From assembly GCF_900109955.1 (NCBI RefSeq), contig NZ_FOJB01000001.1, positions 2,790,001-2,854,000 of the forward strand: a stretch of 64,000 nucleotides of DNA, read 5' to 3'. Of this stretch, positions 1 to 9,675 are shown piece after piece; position 1 is the stretch's first letter; the number at the start of each line of letters is the position of its first letter. The notes under the pieces were generated by a model that made no database searches, was not told the origin of the DNA, and was given only the letters and a program-made list of their open reading frames with translations. The stretch is from Aliiroseovarius sediminilitoris (GTDB taxonomy: Bacteria > Pseudomonadota > Alphaproteobacteria > Rhodobacterales > Rhodobacteraceae). Made by a program: the position numbers and the translations under genes.

Positions 1-224
1 TCGAAGGAAAGACCCTGACCGAATATGCCAGCCCGGATCAGGACGGGCGCGATACGCTGCTGAAGGCGTCCGAGCGGTTCGGCCTGTCCGCTCGCGGCTA
101 TCATCGGGTCTTGCGGGTTGCGCGCACCATCGCCGATCTGGCGGGCGCACCAGATGTCACCCGAAAACACGTGGCCGAGGCGCTTAGCTTTCGCCTTGTG
201 TCCCATCGGGAAACTGTCGGTTGA
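1..224 (+). CDS. YifB/ComM-family Mg-chelatase-like AAA+ ATPase, C-terminal end (5' truncated by window)
   Basis: Only the last 73 codons are inside the window, with the reading frame starting at base 3 and TGA at 222-224. The visible part reads LLKASERFGLSARGYHRVLR, then ARTIADLAG and VAEALSFR, which is the C-terminal helical domain of YifB/ComM-type Mg-chelatase-like ATPases. ComM homologues act as helicases in branch migration during natural transformation in some bacteria; the role here is unknown. The AAA+ core lies outside the window, so family membership rests on this tail only. The last 41 bases overlap the 3' end of the convergent esterase gene. Confidence 0.8.
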   Translation, partial: EGKTLTEYASPDQDGRDTLLKASERFGLSARGYHRVLRVARTIADLAGAPDVTRKHVAEALSFRLVSHRETVG

Positions 225-1116
225 TGAAACTGGCCGCGCGTTGCAACGCAACGCGCGCTTCTGGCACCCACCCATCCAGTATGACCCATACATGTGGCGC
301 GTCCGGCCATTCGTCCAGTTCGACCTGACCACCCGCATCTCGCAACCGCTGAGCCATCCGCAGACTTTCATCACGCAGGATTTCGGTTGTCGAGAACTGG
401 AGGAAAGCTGGAGGTGGTGTCTTGAAGTCATGCAGAACCGGCGACGCGCGTTCGTCATCCGCGGGCTGTTCGCCAAGATAGTTTTCGACCACCAGATCGC
501 GTCGTTCAGACGGTAAAAGCGGGTCTTTCGTTTTGTTGCTTTCGAACGAAGGCGAGGTGAACCGCAAATCCACAATCGGTGAAAAGGCAAAAACGGCACG
601 CGGCGCGGGCAGCCGCCCGTCGATCTGGGCAAGCAGCGAAAAGGTCAGCCCGCCTCCTGCGCTGTCCCCGCCGATGATGATGTTTCGCGGCGCGTAGCCA
701 TTCGCGATCAATGCTTCATAGGTTGTGACACAATCGTCGAGCGCCGCCGGAAACGGATGTTCAGGTGCCTTGCGATAATCCGGAACGCAAATCCGCAGGC
801 CGGTCAACCACGACAACCTTGCCAGCATTTTTCGATGGGTTTGCGGTGATCCCGCAACAAAGCCGCCGCCATGCAAATATAGAATGACCCTATCATTTGG
901 CGCGGGGTGCGAAGCCGGGCGGGTTTCGATCCATAAAGCCTTGAGCGAGTTGCCCAACAGGGCGTCGCGATACCAAGCAAACGGTGGTGCATGAAACATC
1001 CAGTCCGCCACAAGCTCTAGTTCACGCCGGGCTGGGCTGATGTCTTTCAAGTGTCGCAGGCGGGTTTTGACAAACAGACGCCCGCAAAGCTTGGCCGCTG
1101 TCAGTTGCCAGCTCAC
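184..1116 (-). CDS. alpha/beta hydrolase, hormone-sensitive-lipase-like esterase
   Basis: A 310-residue serine hydrolase of the HSL (bacterial family IV esterase) type. HGGGF, the oxyanion-hole motif, is at residues 82-86. The nucleophile elbow GDSAGG is at 150-155, with Ser152 as nucleophile. Asp249 (ILRDE) and His275 (DAPHV) complete the triad. No signal peptide is seen, so it is probably cytoplasmic. The natural substrate cannot be read from sequence; short acyl esters are typical of the family. The start is a GTG that overlaps the gshB stop by 4 nt (GTGA), so translation is probably coupled to gshB. Its 3' end overlaps the convergent YifB gene by 41 nt. Confidence 0.85.
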   Translation of the reverse strand: MSWQLTAAKLCGRLFVKTRLRHLKDISPARRELELVADWMFHAPPFAWYRDALLGNSLKALWIETRPASHPAPNDRVILYLHGGGFVAGSPQTHRKMLARLSWLTGLRICVPDYRKAPEHPFPAALDDCVTTYEALIANGYAPRNIIIGGDSAGGGLTFSLLAQIDGRLPAPRAVFAFSPIVDLRFTSPSFESNKTKDPLLPSERRDLVVENYLGEQPADDERASPVLHDFKTPPPAFLQFSTTEILRDESLRMAQRLRDAGGQVELDEWPDAPHVWVILDGWVPEARVALQRAASFINRQFPDGTQGES

Positions 1117-2054
1117 GCCCGGCGTGCCTCGATCGCCTGCCAGATTTTTTCGGCAATGTTCACACCGTCAAACCGCTCCAGTTCCTGAATGCCGGTCGGC
1201 GAGGTCACGTTGATTTCGGTCAGGTAGTCGCCGATCACGTCGATCCCGACGAATATCTGCCCTTTTTCGCGTAAGAGCGGTCCAATTGCAGCGCAAATCT
1301 CCAGGTCGCGTTCCGTCAGCCCGATCTTTTCAGGACGACCGCCCACATGCATGTTGGATCGGGTTTCGCCGGCGGCGGGCACACGGTTGATCGCGCCGAG
1401 TGGCTCACCGTCCACAAGGATGATGCGCTTGTCGCCATTTGACACGTCGGGCAGGAATTTCTGCGCAATCAACGGCTCGCGGTTGATACCCGCAAACAGC
1501 TCGTGCAGAGAGGCAAGGTTGCGGTCATTGGCGTCCAGCCGAAAGACCCCGGCCCCGCCATTTCCGTAAAGCGGTTTCAGGATGATGTCGCCATGCTTGG
1601 CTTTGAACGATTTCAACGTCGCGAAATCGCGCGCGATCATCGTCGGGGGCGTCAGGTCCGGGAACGCCAACACCAGCAGTTTTTCGGGATAGTTTCGCAC
1701 CCAAAACGGATCGTTCACGACCAATGTGTCGGGGTGGATCATGTCCAGAATATGAGTGGTGGTGATGTAGCTCATGTCAAATGGCGGATCCTGCCGCAGC
1801 CAAACGACGTCGAAATCTTTCAGATCAACATCTGTTTGTTCGCCCAGGGAGAAGTGATTTCCGTTCTCGCGGCGCACGGTCAAAGACCAGCCGCGGGCGC
1901 AAACCTTGCCTTCGCGATAGCTCAGATGATCGGGCGTGTAGTAGAACAGCGAATGCCCACGCACCTGTGCCTCTTCCGCAATCCGAAACGTGCTGTCCGC
2001 ATCAATGTCAACATGATTGATCGGATCCATTTGAATGGCGACTTTCAGCGACAT
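1113..2054 (-). CDS. gshB: glutathione synthetase
   Basis: This 313-residue protein joins gamma-glutamylcysteine and glycine with ATP to make glutathione in the cytoplasm. It has the prokaryotic GSH synthetase N-terminal domain (KVAIQMDPI, with [14 protein letters not shown] near residue 90) followed by an ATP-grasp domain ([17 protein letters not shown] near 155-171, and [15 protein letters not shown] near the C terminus, the metal and nucleotide ligands). Length matches the family norm of about 315. The upstream neighbours are yraN and rsmI, and the esterase gene overlaps its stop codon. All four read leftwards and probably form one transcript. Confidence 0.96.
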   Translation of the reverse strand: MSLKVAIQMDPINHVDIDADSTFRIAEEAQVRGHSLFYYTPDHLSYREGKVCARGWSLTVRRENGNHFSLGEQTDVDLKDFDVVWLRQDPPFDMSYITTTHILDMIHPDTLVVNDPFWVRNYPEKLLVLAFPDLTPPTMIARDFATLKSFKAKHGDIILKPLYGNGGAGVFRLDANDRNLASLHELFAGINREPLIAQKFLPDVSNGDKRIILVDGEPLGAINRVPAAGETRSNMHVGGRPEKIGLTERDLEICAAIGPLLREKGQIFVGIDVIGDYLTEINVTSPTGIQELERFDGVNIAEKIWQAIEARRA

Positions 2055-2114
2055 GGCGCACTCCTGTTTTTGCTTCCCTTAAATGGGACAGCAGGCGCCA
2101 ATGCGCAATGGGCT

Positions 2115-2468
2115 TCAATAGGCCAATGCGTTTTCGATGATTTCGGTCGCGCCTTGAGCATTGACCAGGGCAACGTCGAAGCGGCACGGCGTCATCTGGC
2201 CCTTCGGTTCGTTTTCAAGGTATTCGCAGGCCGTGGCATGTATGCGCTCAAGCTGTGCGGACGTGATCCTTTCAGCCGCGCGCAAGAAGTCGCGGGATTT
2301 CTTGACCTCGACAAATACCACCGTATCGCCATCGCGGGCGATCAGGTCAACCTCGCCATAAGTGCCACGCCAACGGCGCGCTTCCACCTTCTGCCCCCTG
2401 CGAAGGTAATCAGCCGCAACCGTTTCCTCGGCGGTCTGCCCGGACAGGTAGGAGACAAGACCGCTCAT
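2115..2468 (-). CDS. YraN family protein (UPF0102, endonuclease-like fold)
   Basis: A 117-residue protein with the YraN signature GEVDLIARDGDTVVFVEVK (about residues 38-57). This resembles the catalytic core (E/D...ExK) of Holliday-junction-resolvase-like nucleases. The function of the family is not established. The ATG overlaps the rsmI stop by 4 nt (ATGA). The order rsmI-yraN next to a divergent LpoA-like lipoprotein gene is the common proteobacterial yraLMN arrangement, which supports all three calls. Confidence 0.9.
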   Translation of the reverse strand: MSGLVSYLSGQTAEETVAADYLRRGQKVEARRWRGTYGEVDLIARDGDTVVFVEVKKSRDFLRAAERITSAQLERIHATACEYLENEPKGQMTPCRFDVALVNAQGATEIIENALAY

Positions 2469-3322
2469 TCCTGACGTCCAAGCTCAAGCGCCGCCTGATA
2501 GACTTTGCGACGGGGCAGACCCAGTGCTTGTGCGACCGCATTGACGGCATCTTTCATCGACATATCTTCCATGGCCTTGGTCAACAAATCTTCCATCGCC
2601 CCTTCGTCTTGCACGTCGCCGGGCCGGTCGAGAACAATTACGACTTCACCCTTGATCGGTTTCTCGGTCAGCATCTCCGCGAGTTCGGCCACGGTGCCAC
2701 GCTTCACCTCTTCAAACTTCTTGGTCAGTTCACGACACACCGCCGCTTGACGCATCTCCGCTCCAGACGAACACAATTCAGCTAACAATTTCTGAATTCG
2801 TTTGGCGCTTTCAAAGATGACAAGCGTGGTTGGCAAGGGCAACAACTCGGCAAGCCATGTTGCCCGCGCCCCTTTGGCCGCTGGCGGAAACCCGGCAAAC
2901 AGAAATCGGTCTGTAGGCAACCCTGACAGGCTGAGCGCCGCAAGCGTTGCAGAAGCACCTGGAAGGGCAGTGACATAATACCCACCGTCGGACATTTCAC
3001 GCGCAAGCGCATACCCGGGATCGGCAATCAGTGGGCTGCCCGCTTCACTGGCATACGCGACGGATTTGCCCGCAGCGATCAGCTTCACGATGCCCGCCCG
3101 TGCGGCGTCCCCGGAATGGTCGTGATAGGGAATGAGCTTGCGCCCATTCAGTGCGATGCCATGAATATCCATCAGCTTGCGCGTCGTGCGGGTATCTTCA
3201 GCCGCGATCACATCAGCCGACGCCAGAACGTCCAAGGCCCTCAGCGTGATGTCGCGCGCGTTGCCGATGGGGGTCGCCACAAGATAGAGGCCCGGATCAA
3301 GCTGGGTGTTTTGGGGTTTCAC
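2465..3322 (-). CDS. rsmI: 16S rRNA (cytidine1402-2'-O)-methyltransferase
   Basis: RsmI uses SAM to methylate the 2'-O of C1402 in the 16S rRNA decoding centre. The 285-residue protein begins GLYLVATPIGNARDITLRAL and continues with AAEDTR, then SEAGSPLIADPG and LPGASA. These are the tetrapyrrole-methylase-fold motifs of this family. Length is normal. It is the first gene of the leftward rsmI-yraN-gshB-esterase group. The 81-bp gap to the divergent lipoprotein gene (3323-3403) must hold both promoters. Confidence 0.96.
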   Translation of the reverse strand: MKPQNTQLDPGLYLVATPIGNARDITLRALDVLASADVIAAEDTRTTRKLMDIHGIALNGRKLIPYHDHSGDAARAGIVKLIAAGKSVAYASEAGSPLIADPGYALAREMSDGGYYVTALPGASATLAALSLSGLPTDRFLFAGFPPAAKGARATWLAELLPLPTTLVIFESAKRIQKLLAELCSSGAEMRQAAVCRELTKKFEEVKRGTVAELAEMLTEKPIKGEVVIVLDRPGDVQDEGAMEDLLTKAMEDMSMKDAVNAVAQALGLPRRKVYQAALELGRQE

Positions 3323-3403
3323 ACTGGACCTGTCGATTGTTGAGTCTATGATATGCCCGTCTGCATCGGCAGTTCGATGCCGTGCTTGGGAAAGGATTTT
3401 GGT

Positions 3404-4576
3404 ATGTTCTCTGTTTTCGTCCGCACCCGCAAGGCGATCGGCTTGCTGCTTGCCACTTTAGGGCTGTCCGCGCTTGCCGCATGTGGCGTCCCCAGTCCTC
3501 AGGCCGGACAGAACATCAATCCCGGAAAGCCTGTGCCGGTGGCCCTTCTGGTGCCCGGCGGGTCTGGATCGGCCAATGATGCGAACCTTGCTGCATCACT
3601 TGAGAACGCCGCCCGCATGGCGATGGCAGAACTGTCTGGGGTCGAAATCGACCTGCGGGTTTACAACACGGGTGGAAGCCCGAATCAAGCGGGCGCAATG
3701 GCGACCAAAGCTGTGAACGACGGTGCAAAAATCATTCTGGGACCGGTCTTTGCCCAAAGTGCAAACGCTGCCGGTGTGGCAGTGTCACGGCGCAATGTGA
3801 ATGTGTTGAGTTTCTCGAACAATACCGACATTGCCGGCGGCAACGTCTTTGTTCTGGGCAACACGTTCGAAAACGTCGCAAACCGCCTGGTGCGCTATGC
3901 TGCGCGCAGTGGCAAAGGCCGCATCATGGTCCTGCACGGCAATGATCCGGCCGAGGTTCAGGGCAGCAACGCCATCCGCGCAGCGATTGCGAATTCAAGC
4001 GCGACGCTCGCCGGGACTGCATCGTTCGATTTGACGCAAAATGGTATCATAAACGCGATGCCTGCGATTAGTTCAAAAGTCAAAAGTTCGGGCGCTCAGT
4101 CGGTATTCTTTACATCCGGCACGTCAGGCGCGTTGCCGTTCCTTGCCGGTCTTTTGCCGGAAAATGGCGTCGACCCGACCACCACCCAATTCATCGGGTT
4201 GCAACGCTGGGATATCCCGTCAAACGCGCTGGCCCTGCCCGGCGTTCAGGGCGGATGGTTCGCCCTGCCCGACCCCGGATTGTCCAGCCGTTTTGCCAGC
4301 CGCTATCAGGCTCGATATGGCGCAGCACCGCACCCGATTGCCGGTCTTGCCTATGACGGCATCGCGGCCATCGGCGCGCTTGCGAAATCTGGTCGTGCAA
4401 ATGCTTTGACAACGACCGCATTGACGCAATCGCAAGGGTTTGTAGGCGTTAACGGCATCTTCCGCCTGCGCCCCAACGGCACGAACGAGCGCGGGTTGGC
4501 GGTCGCTCAGGTTCGAAACAATCAGGTCGTCGTGATCGATCCTGCACCCAGAAGCTTCGGCGGTGCCGGGTTCTGA
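3404..4576 (+). CDS. LpoA-like penicillin-binding protein activator, periplasmic-binding-fold lipoprotein
   Basis: A 390-residue lipoprotein. After a charged start and a hydrophobic stretch comes the lipobox LSALAAC, so the mature protein is lipid-anchored. The rest has a type-1 periplasmic binding fold, as in branched-chain amino acid binding proteins and in LpoA, the outer-membrane activator of PBP1A. Visible segments are VALLVPGGSGS, IILGPVFAQ, IMVLHGND and GLAYDGIAAIGAL. The ATG at 3404 is chosen because AAAGGA lies 8 bases upstream; 17 more residues could be read from an upstream ATG at 3353 but would spoil the signal peptide. The divergent rsmI neighbour fits the yraLM arrangement and favours the LpoA-like role. 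The end overlaps glnD by 14 nt. Confidence 0.85.
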   Translation: MFSVFVRTRKAIGLLLATLGLSALAACGVPSPQAGQNINPGKPVPVALLVPGGSGSANDANLAASLENAARMAMAELSGVEIDLRVYNTGGSPNQAGAMATKAVNDGAKIILGPVFAQSANAAGVAVSRRNVNVLSFSNNTDIAGGNVFVLGNTFENVANRLVRYAARSGKGRIMVLHGNDPAEVQGSNAIRAAIANSSATLAGTASFDLTQNGIINAMPAISSKVKSSGAQSVFFTSGTSGALPFLAGLLPENGVDPTTTQFIGLQRWDIPSNALALPGVQGGWFALPDPGLSSRFASRYQARYGAAPHPIAGLAYDGIAAIGALAKSGRANALTTTALTQSQGFVGVNGIFRLRPNGTNERGLAVAQVRNNQVVVIDPAPRSFGGAGF

Positions 4577-7346
4577 GCCAAACCGGGACGCATTCCCCCC
4601 GGTCCCCGATCTGATCTGTCCGTCGCGCGACATCTTTGATGGTGACGCGCTGTGGGCGGAATTGCAGCCCATATTCGAGGGCGCGCCTGACGCGGCAACG
4701 GTGCGAAATGCCACGGTGTCGTTGTTGCGCAATGCAATGAAGTCGGGCCGCACTGCCATTGCCTCTGCGCTGGCCGAACACCCGTTGGAGGCCTATCCGG
4801 CCATCGCCTCTTATGCCTTTCTGACGGATGGGATTGTCTCTCTCATATACCGGGTGGCCATTGAACGTTTGCATCCGCTTGCCAACCCCACCGCCTCGGA
4901 ACGTATCGCGCTTTTGGCTGTGGGTGGCTATGGTCGGGCCGAAATGGCGCCCCAGTCCGATGTCGATCTGTTGTTCCTGACGCCGTACAAGATCACCCCT
5001 TGGGCCGAAAGCGTCATCGAAAGCATGCTGTATATGCTGTGGGATCTGCGGCTGAAAGTTGGCCATGCGTCTCGGACGATCGACGATTGCCTGCGTCTTG
5101 GCCATGATGATTTCACGATCCGCACCGCATTGCTGGAACAGCGTCACATCTGCGGAGATGCTGAACTGGCCCAGAAACTTGCCGATCAGCTTTGGAAGAA
5201 GCTGTTCAAGAACACGCTGGCCGAGTTCATCGAAGCCAAACTTGCCGAACGCGATGCCCGGCATGAAAAGCAGGGTGATCAGCGGTTTATGGTCGAACCC
5301 AATGTGAAGGAGGGCAAGGGCGGGTTGCGCGATCTGCAAACCCTGTTTTGGGTCGCCAAATACCAGCACCGAGTGAAGAAACCGCAGGACCTCGTCTTGA
5401 AAGGCGTGTTCACCGAAGATGAATACGAAACCTTCCGCGAAGCCGAGGAATTCCTTTGGGCTGTCCGCTGCCAGTTGCACCTTGTGACCAATCGACCTTC
5501 TGACCAACTGACATTCGATCTTCAGGTCGAGGTTGCGGATCGTCTTGGGTTCAAGGATACCGAAGGGCGGCGGGGGGTCGAACATTTCATGCAGGCCTAT
5601 TTTCTTCACGCCACCCAGGTCGGCGACCTGACGCGCATCGTTCTGAGCGCGCTGGAAGCTGCGCAATTGAAAGAGGCTCCGGCGCTCTTGCGGCTGTTCA
5701 AGCGCCGCAAGCGCCTGAAACCGGGGTATAAAGAGAAGCACGGCCGTCTTGACGTGGTCAGTGACACCGCTTTCCTGTCCGACAAGTTGAACCTGCTTCG
5801 CCTGTTCGAAGAAGGCCTGCGCACCGGCATGCTGATCCACCCGGACGCCATGCGTCTGGTGTCCGCCAATCTTGATCTGATCGACGACGATATGCGCAAC
5901 GACAAGGAAGCCAACCGGATTTTCCTTGGTCTTCTGTTGAAACACGGCAACCCGGAACGTGCGCTGCGCCGGATGAACGAGGTGGGCGTCTTGGCTGCCT
6001 TCATCCCCGAGTTCGAGCCGATCGTGGCGATGATGCAGTTCAACATGTACCACTCCTATACGGTGGATGAGCACACAATTCAGGTGATTTCGAACTTCGC
6101 GCAGATCGAACGGCGCGAGTTGGGGGACCAGCTTCCGATCTCGACCGAGATCCTGAATAGAGGCATCAACCGCAAAGTGCTTATGGTGGCAATGCTGCTG
6201 CATGATATCGGAAAAGGGCGACCGCAGGACCACTCCATTCTTGGCGCACAAATCGCCCGCAAAGTGGCCCCCCGACTTGGATTGAACGCCAAGGATAGCG
6301 CCACTGTTGAATGGCTTGTCCGCTATCACCTGCTGATGTCGGACATGGCGCAGAAACGCGACATTGCCGATCCACGCACGGTGCGGGATTTCGCAAAAGC
6401 TGTGAAAACCATGCGGCGGCTGGAGCTTCTGACAGTGCTGACAGTCTGTGACATACGCGGTGTGGGTCCGAACACTTGGAACAATTGGAAAGCCACACTG
6501 ATCCGCACGCTTTACAACCAGACGCAACGCGCGTTGGAAGAGGGGATGGAGGATCTGAACCGCGCCACCCGCGGCACCGAGGCCAAACGCGCCCTGCGTC
6601 AGGAGTTGTCCGACTGGACCGCCAAAGACCTGCGGGCCGAGACCGCACGCCACTATGACAGTTATTGGCAGGGGCTGCATGTCACCGCGCACAAGGTCTT
6701 TGCCAAGCTCTTGCGTGACATCAAGGATGACGAAGTGCGGATCGACATCTACGAAGATGAAGAACGCGATGTGACACGTGTCTATTTCGCGCTCGCGGAT
6801 CATCCGGGCATCTTCTCGCGCATCGCAGGTGCCTTGACGGCAGTGCGGGCCAATATCGTGGATGCGCGGACCTATACCTCGAAAGACGGGTATGCGACAG
6901 CCTGTTTCTGGGTGCAGGATTCAGACGGTCATCCGTTTGACGTGGCGCGCAAGGAACGCATTGAAAAGATGCTTCACCGCCTGCTCAGGGGCGAGGTCAT
7001 CGCGACCGAGGCCAACGCCAACAGTGACAAGCTGAAAAAGCGCGAGCGTGTGTTCAAGGTGCCCACGCATATTACTTTCGACAATGACGGATCCGAGATT
7101 TATACCATCATAGAGGTCGATACACGCGACCGCCCCGGCCTGCTGCATGACCTGACAAGGACACTGGCGAATGCGAATATCTATATTGCGTCGGCCGTGA
7201 TCGCCACCTATGGCGAACAGGTGGTGGATTCCTTCTACGTCAAGGACATGTTCGGATTGAAAATCATGGCCGAGCACAAGAAATTGCAGCTTGAAGCCAA
7301 ACTGCGGCAGGCGATCGAGCAATCGGCCGAAAGGGCTACGGCGTAA
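4563..7346 (+). CDS. glnD: [protein-PII] uridylyltransferase / uridylyl-removing enzyme
   Basis: GlnD senses glutamine and adds or removes UMP on PII proteins, controlling glutamine synthetase and nitrogen gene expression. The 927 residues show the full domain order: nucleotidyltransferase (GGYGRAEMAPQSDVDLLF at about 121-138), a helical region, an HD hydrolase domain (SYTVDEHT, then LLHDIGKGRPQDHS near 545), and two C-terminal ACT domains (HPGIFSRIAGALTAV near 745 and DRPGLLHDLTRTLANANI near 855). The start is GTG at 4563, inside the end of the upstream lipoprotein gene; the next in-frame ATG is far into the conserved region. The stop overlaps the murJ start as TAATG. Confidence 0.97.
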   Translation: MPGSEPNRDAFPPVPDLICPSRDIFDGDALWAELQPIFEGAPDAATVRNATVSLLRNAMKSGRTAIASALAEHPLEAYPAIASYAFLTDGIVSLIYRVAIERLHPLANPTASERIALLAVGGYGRAEMAPQSDVDLLFLTPYKITPWAESVIESMLYMLWDLRLKVGHASRTIDDCLRLGHDDFTIRTALLEQRHICGDAELAQKLADQLWKKLFKNTLAEFIEAKLAERDARHEKQGDQRFMVEPNVKEGKGGLRDLQTLFWVAKYQHRVKKPQDLVLKGVFTEDEYETFREAEEFLWAVRCQLHLVTNRPSDQLTFDLQVEVADRLGFKDTEGRRGVEHFMQAYFLHATQVGDLTRIVLSALEAAQLKEAPALLRLFKRRKRLKPGYKEKHGRLDVVSDTAFLSDKLNLLRLFEEGLRTGMLIHPDAMRLVSANLDLIDDDMRNDKEANRIFLGLLLKHGNPERALRRMNEVGVLAAFIPEFEPIVAMMQFNMYHSYTVDEHTIQVISNFAQIERRELGDQLPISTEILNRGINRKVLMVAMLLHDIGKGRPQDHSILGAQIARKVAPRLGLNAKDSATVEWLVRYHLLMSDMAQKRDIADPRTVRDFAKAVKTMRRLELLTVLTVCDIRGVGPNTWNNWKATLIRTLYNQTQRALEEGMEDLNRATRGTEAKRALRQELSDWTAKDLRAETARHYDSYWQGLHVTAHKVFAKLLRDIKDDEVRIDIYEDEERDVTRVYFALADHPGIFSRIAGALTAVRANIVDARTYTSKDGYATACFWVQDSDGHPFDVARKERIEKMLHRLLRGEVIATEANANSDKLKKRERVFKVPTHITFDNDGSEIYTIIEVDTRDRPGLLHDLTRTLANANIYIASAVIATYGEQVVDSFYVKDMFGLKIMAEHKKLQLEAKLRQAIEQSAERATA

Positions 7347-8884
7347 TGGCTTCCAGACTGGCGCGAGGCTTCATGACCGTGGGCGGCTGGACGATGGCCA
7401 GCCGCATCCTTGGCTTCGTGCGTGACATCATGATCGGCGCGTTTCTGGGATCATCGGCGGTTGCCGAGGCGTTTCTGATCGCGTTTTCCCTGCCCAACAT
7501 GTTCCGTCGGTTCTTTGCCGAAGGCACATTGAACGTCGCTTTCGTTCCGATGTTTTCCAAGAAGCACGAGGGCGGCGAAGGCGCGAAGGAGTTCGCGCGC
7601 GACGCCATGTCCGGTCTGGCCTTCATTCTGGTGATTTTCACTATAATCGCGCAAATCTTCATGCCCGCGCTGGTCTATGCCATGGCGTCCGGCTTTGCCG
7701 ATGACAGCAGGTTCGACCTTGCCGTCACCTATGGGCGCATCGCATTTCCATATATCCTGTTCATATCAATGGCGGCTTTGCTATCCGGCGTGCTTAACGC
7801 CACAGGCCGGTTCATGGCCGCAGCGGCGGCGCCGGTGCTTCTGAACGTGATTTTCATCGTGGCGATGTTTATCGCTGACAGCTTTGGCTATGACATCGGC
7901 AATGCCTTGGCCTGGACCGTTCCGGTTGCAGGTATTGCGCAAGTCGTGCTGGTCTGGGTGGCGGCAAGTCGGGCAGGCTATCGCCTTGTGCCGCGCAGGC
8001 CACACATGACGCCAGAGTTGAAACGCCTCTTCATCATCGCCGCCCCCGCCGCGCTTGCAGGTGGCGTGACGCAGATTAACCTGCTGGTGGGTCGTCAGGT
8101 GGCCAGCTTCTTCGACGGGGCGGTGGCGTGGCTTTACTATGCCGACCGGCTTTATCAACTGCCGCTGGGCGTCGTCGGCATCGCCATCGGGATCGTTCTG
8201 CTGCCCGAGTTGTCGCGCAACCTGCGGTCCGGGGACAATCTGGCTGGCCGCAATGCTCTGAGCCGTGCTGGCGAGTTGTCGCTGGCCCTGACCTTTCCGG
8301 CTGCGGTTGCCTTGATGGTGGTCCCGACCCAACTGATCGAAGTGCTGTTCCAGCGCGGTGCGTTTACGTCGGATGACACCGCGTCGACCGCTCTGGCCAC
8401 GGCCATTTACGGGGCTGGGCTGCCCGCCTTCGTGCTGCAAAAGGTGCTGGCATCGGTCTATTTCGCGCGCGAAAACACCCGCACGCCGTTTCACTTTGCC
8501 ATCGTCGGGATGATCGTCAATCTGGTGGTCGCTGTCGGGCTAAGTTATTGGATCGGCTTCATCGCTGCCGCCATCGGAACAACTGTAGCGGGCTGGGCGA
8601 TCACGGGCCTGACATGGATCGGCGCGGCCCGGATGGGAGACGACACCAGGTTTGACGCGCGCTTCTGGCGACGCTTCTGGCGGCTGGCGGCGGCCAGTTG
8701 GACCATGGGTGCGGTGCTGTGGGTTCTGGTGCTCGTCATGGGCCCAATGTTCGGCATTCCCGGCCTGAAGATCGTGGCGCTTGTCATCCTGGTCGTTGGC
8801 GGGATCGTCACCTATGGTTGCCTGGGGCAACTGTTTGGTGCCTTCCGCCTGTCCGAGGTCAAAGGCGCTCTGCGCCGGGGCTGA
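7346..8884 (+). CDS. murJ: lipid II flippase MurJ
   Basis: An inner-membrane protein of 512 residues with about 14 predicted hydrophobic helices of the MOP superfamily. It moves lipid II across the membrane for peptidoglycan synthesis. The N terminus (GFMTVGGWTMASRILGFVRD), PNMFRRFFAEGTLNVAFVPMF and YYADRLYQLPLGVVGIAIG are classic MurJ/MviN segments. It is translationally coupled to glnD by a TAATG overlap; glnD-murJ-trpS is a frequent order in Rhodobacterales. It ends 5 bp from the convergent rhomboid-like gene. Confidence 0.96.
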   Translation: MASRLARGFMTVGGWTMASRILGFVRDIMIGAFLGSSAVAEAFLIAFSLPNMFRRFFAEGTLNVAFVPMFSKKHEGGEGAKEFARDAMSGLAFILVIFTIIAQIFMPALVYAMASGFADDSRFDLAVTYGRIAFPYILFISMAALLSGVLNATGRFMAAAAAPVLLNVIFIVAMFIADSFGYDIGNALAWTVPVAGIAQVVLVWVAASRAGYRLVPRRPHMTPELKRLFIIAAPAALAGGVTQINLLVGRQVASFFDGAVAWLYYADRLYQLPLGVVGIAIGIVLLPELSRNLRSGDNLAGRNALSRAGELSLALTFPAAVALMVVPTQLIEVLFQRGAFTSDDTASTALATAIYGAGLPAFVLQKVLASVYFARENTRTPFHFAIVGMIVNLVVAVGLSYWIGFIAAAIGTTVAGWAITGLTWIGAARMGDDTRFDARFWRRFWRLAAASWTMGAVLWVLVLVMGPMFGIPGLKIVALVILVVGGIVTYGCLGQLFGAFRLSEVKGALRRG

Positions 8885-8889
8885 TATGC

Positions 8890-9576
8890 CTACCGCCTGC
8901 GCAACCGGGTCAGCACGTTTGACCACCCGCCGGGGCTGACGAGAAAAGACAGGCCAAAGCCAGTGACGAACCCTGCAATCTCTGACACCCAATTCAGACC
9001 TGCGCCAAACAGCAGCCCGAAAATCAACTGTAATCCCATCAAAAACGCGATGATACGGAAGGCGGAAAGCTGGTTTCCTCCGGTCGCGGCAAGATTGGTC
9101 CACAAAATGAACGTATAGGCCCCGATCAGCCCATAAACAGCGGGAAATCCGCCAAACAGAACTACCGGTGTGTCCCATACCATCCAATAGGCCAACGCCC
9201 CGCCGATCGAGGCACCGAAATACACCACCAGAAACGCGAGAGAAGAAAACACTTCGCCCACCATCTTGCCCAGCGCCAGTAAAAATACGAGCACAAACAG
9301 AAGGTGAGTGAAGCTCAGGTGTAGAAACGGATAGGTGAAAAACCGAGCAAGATCCGGCAGCGGAAAGCGCCCGTTTTCCACCATCCAGGCAAACAGGGGC
9401 TCGCGAAAGCCCCATTCCTCGATCATCGTGATGCGCCAGCCTGCGGCCTGTGGCCCACCAATGAAGCCTCGGCTGCCCGCAGCAAACACCAGTTCGATCC
9501 CGATCAGGAACACCGCCAACGCGATCACCACCGGCGGCAAAGGGTTCACGGGGCTTTCTTCGCGATAACTGCTCAT
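8890..9576 (-). CDS. rhomboid-family membrane protein, catalytic residues missing (pseudoprotease)
   Basis: A 228-residue protein with about six hydrophobic helices and the rhomboid layout. Start ATG at 9574-9576 is chosen because AAGGAGA precedes it; longer frames upstream lack this. Active rhomboids need HxxxN in TM2, GxS in TM4 and His in TM6. Here TM2 reads HLSFTHLLFV, with Val95 at the Asn position. TM4 reads GGFPAVYGL against the usual GASGALYGL, putting Phe144 at the serine position. TM6 reads SEIAGFVTG, where Glu199 replaces the histidine of HLGGF. The fold call is good. Loss of protease activity is an inference from these substitutions. Confidence 0.82.
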   Translation of the reverse strand: MSSYREESPVNPLPPVVIALAVFLIGIELVFAAGSRGFIGGPQAAGWRITMIEEWGFREPLFAWMVENGRFPLPDLARFFTYPFLHLSFTHLLFVLVFLLALGKMVGEVFSSLAFLVVYFGASIGGALAYWMVWDTPVVLFGGFPAVYGLIGAYTFILWTNLAATGGNQLSAFRIIAFLMGLQLIFGLLFGAGLNWVSEIAGFVTGFGLSFLVSPGGWSNVLTRLRRR

Positions 9577-9675
9577 AACTGGCTCTCCTTGGCCACTTCC
9601 ATGCGGGCCTTTCTTGACGGCCTTTGCCCACATGGGTAAGCGACGGGAGGTAAGAAATCCAGACGGAGTGAAAAC

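Noticed and set aside
4449-6803. A 784-codon open frame on the minus strand across glnD
   Set aside because: It is antisense to a fully conserved GlnD and has no recognisable domain; long antisense frames are expected in GC-rich codon-biased DNA.
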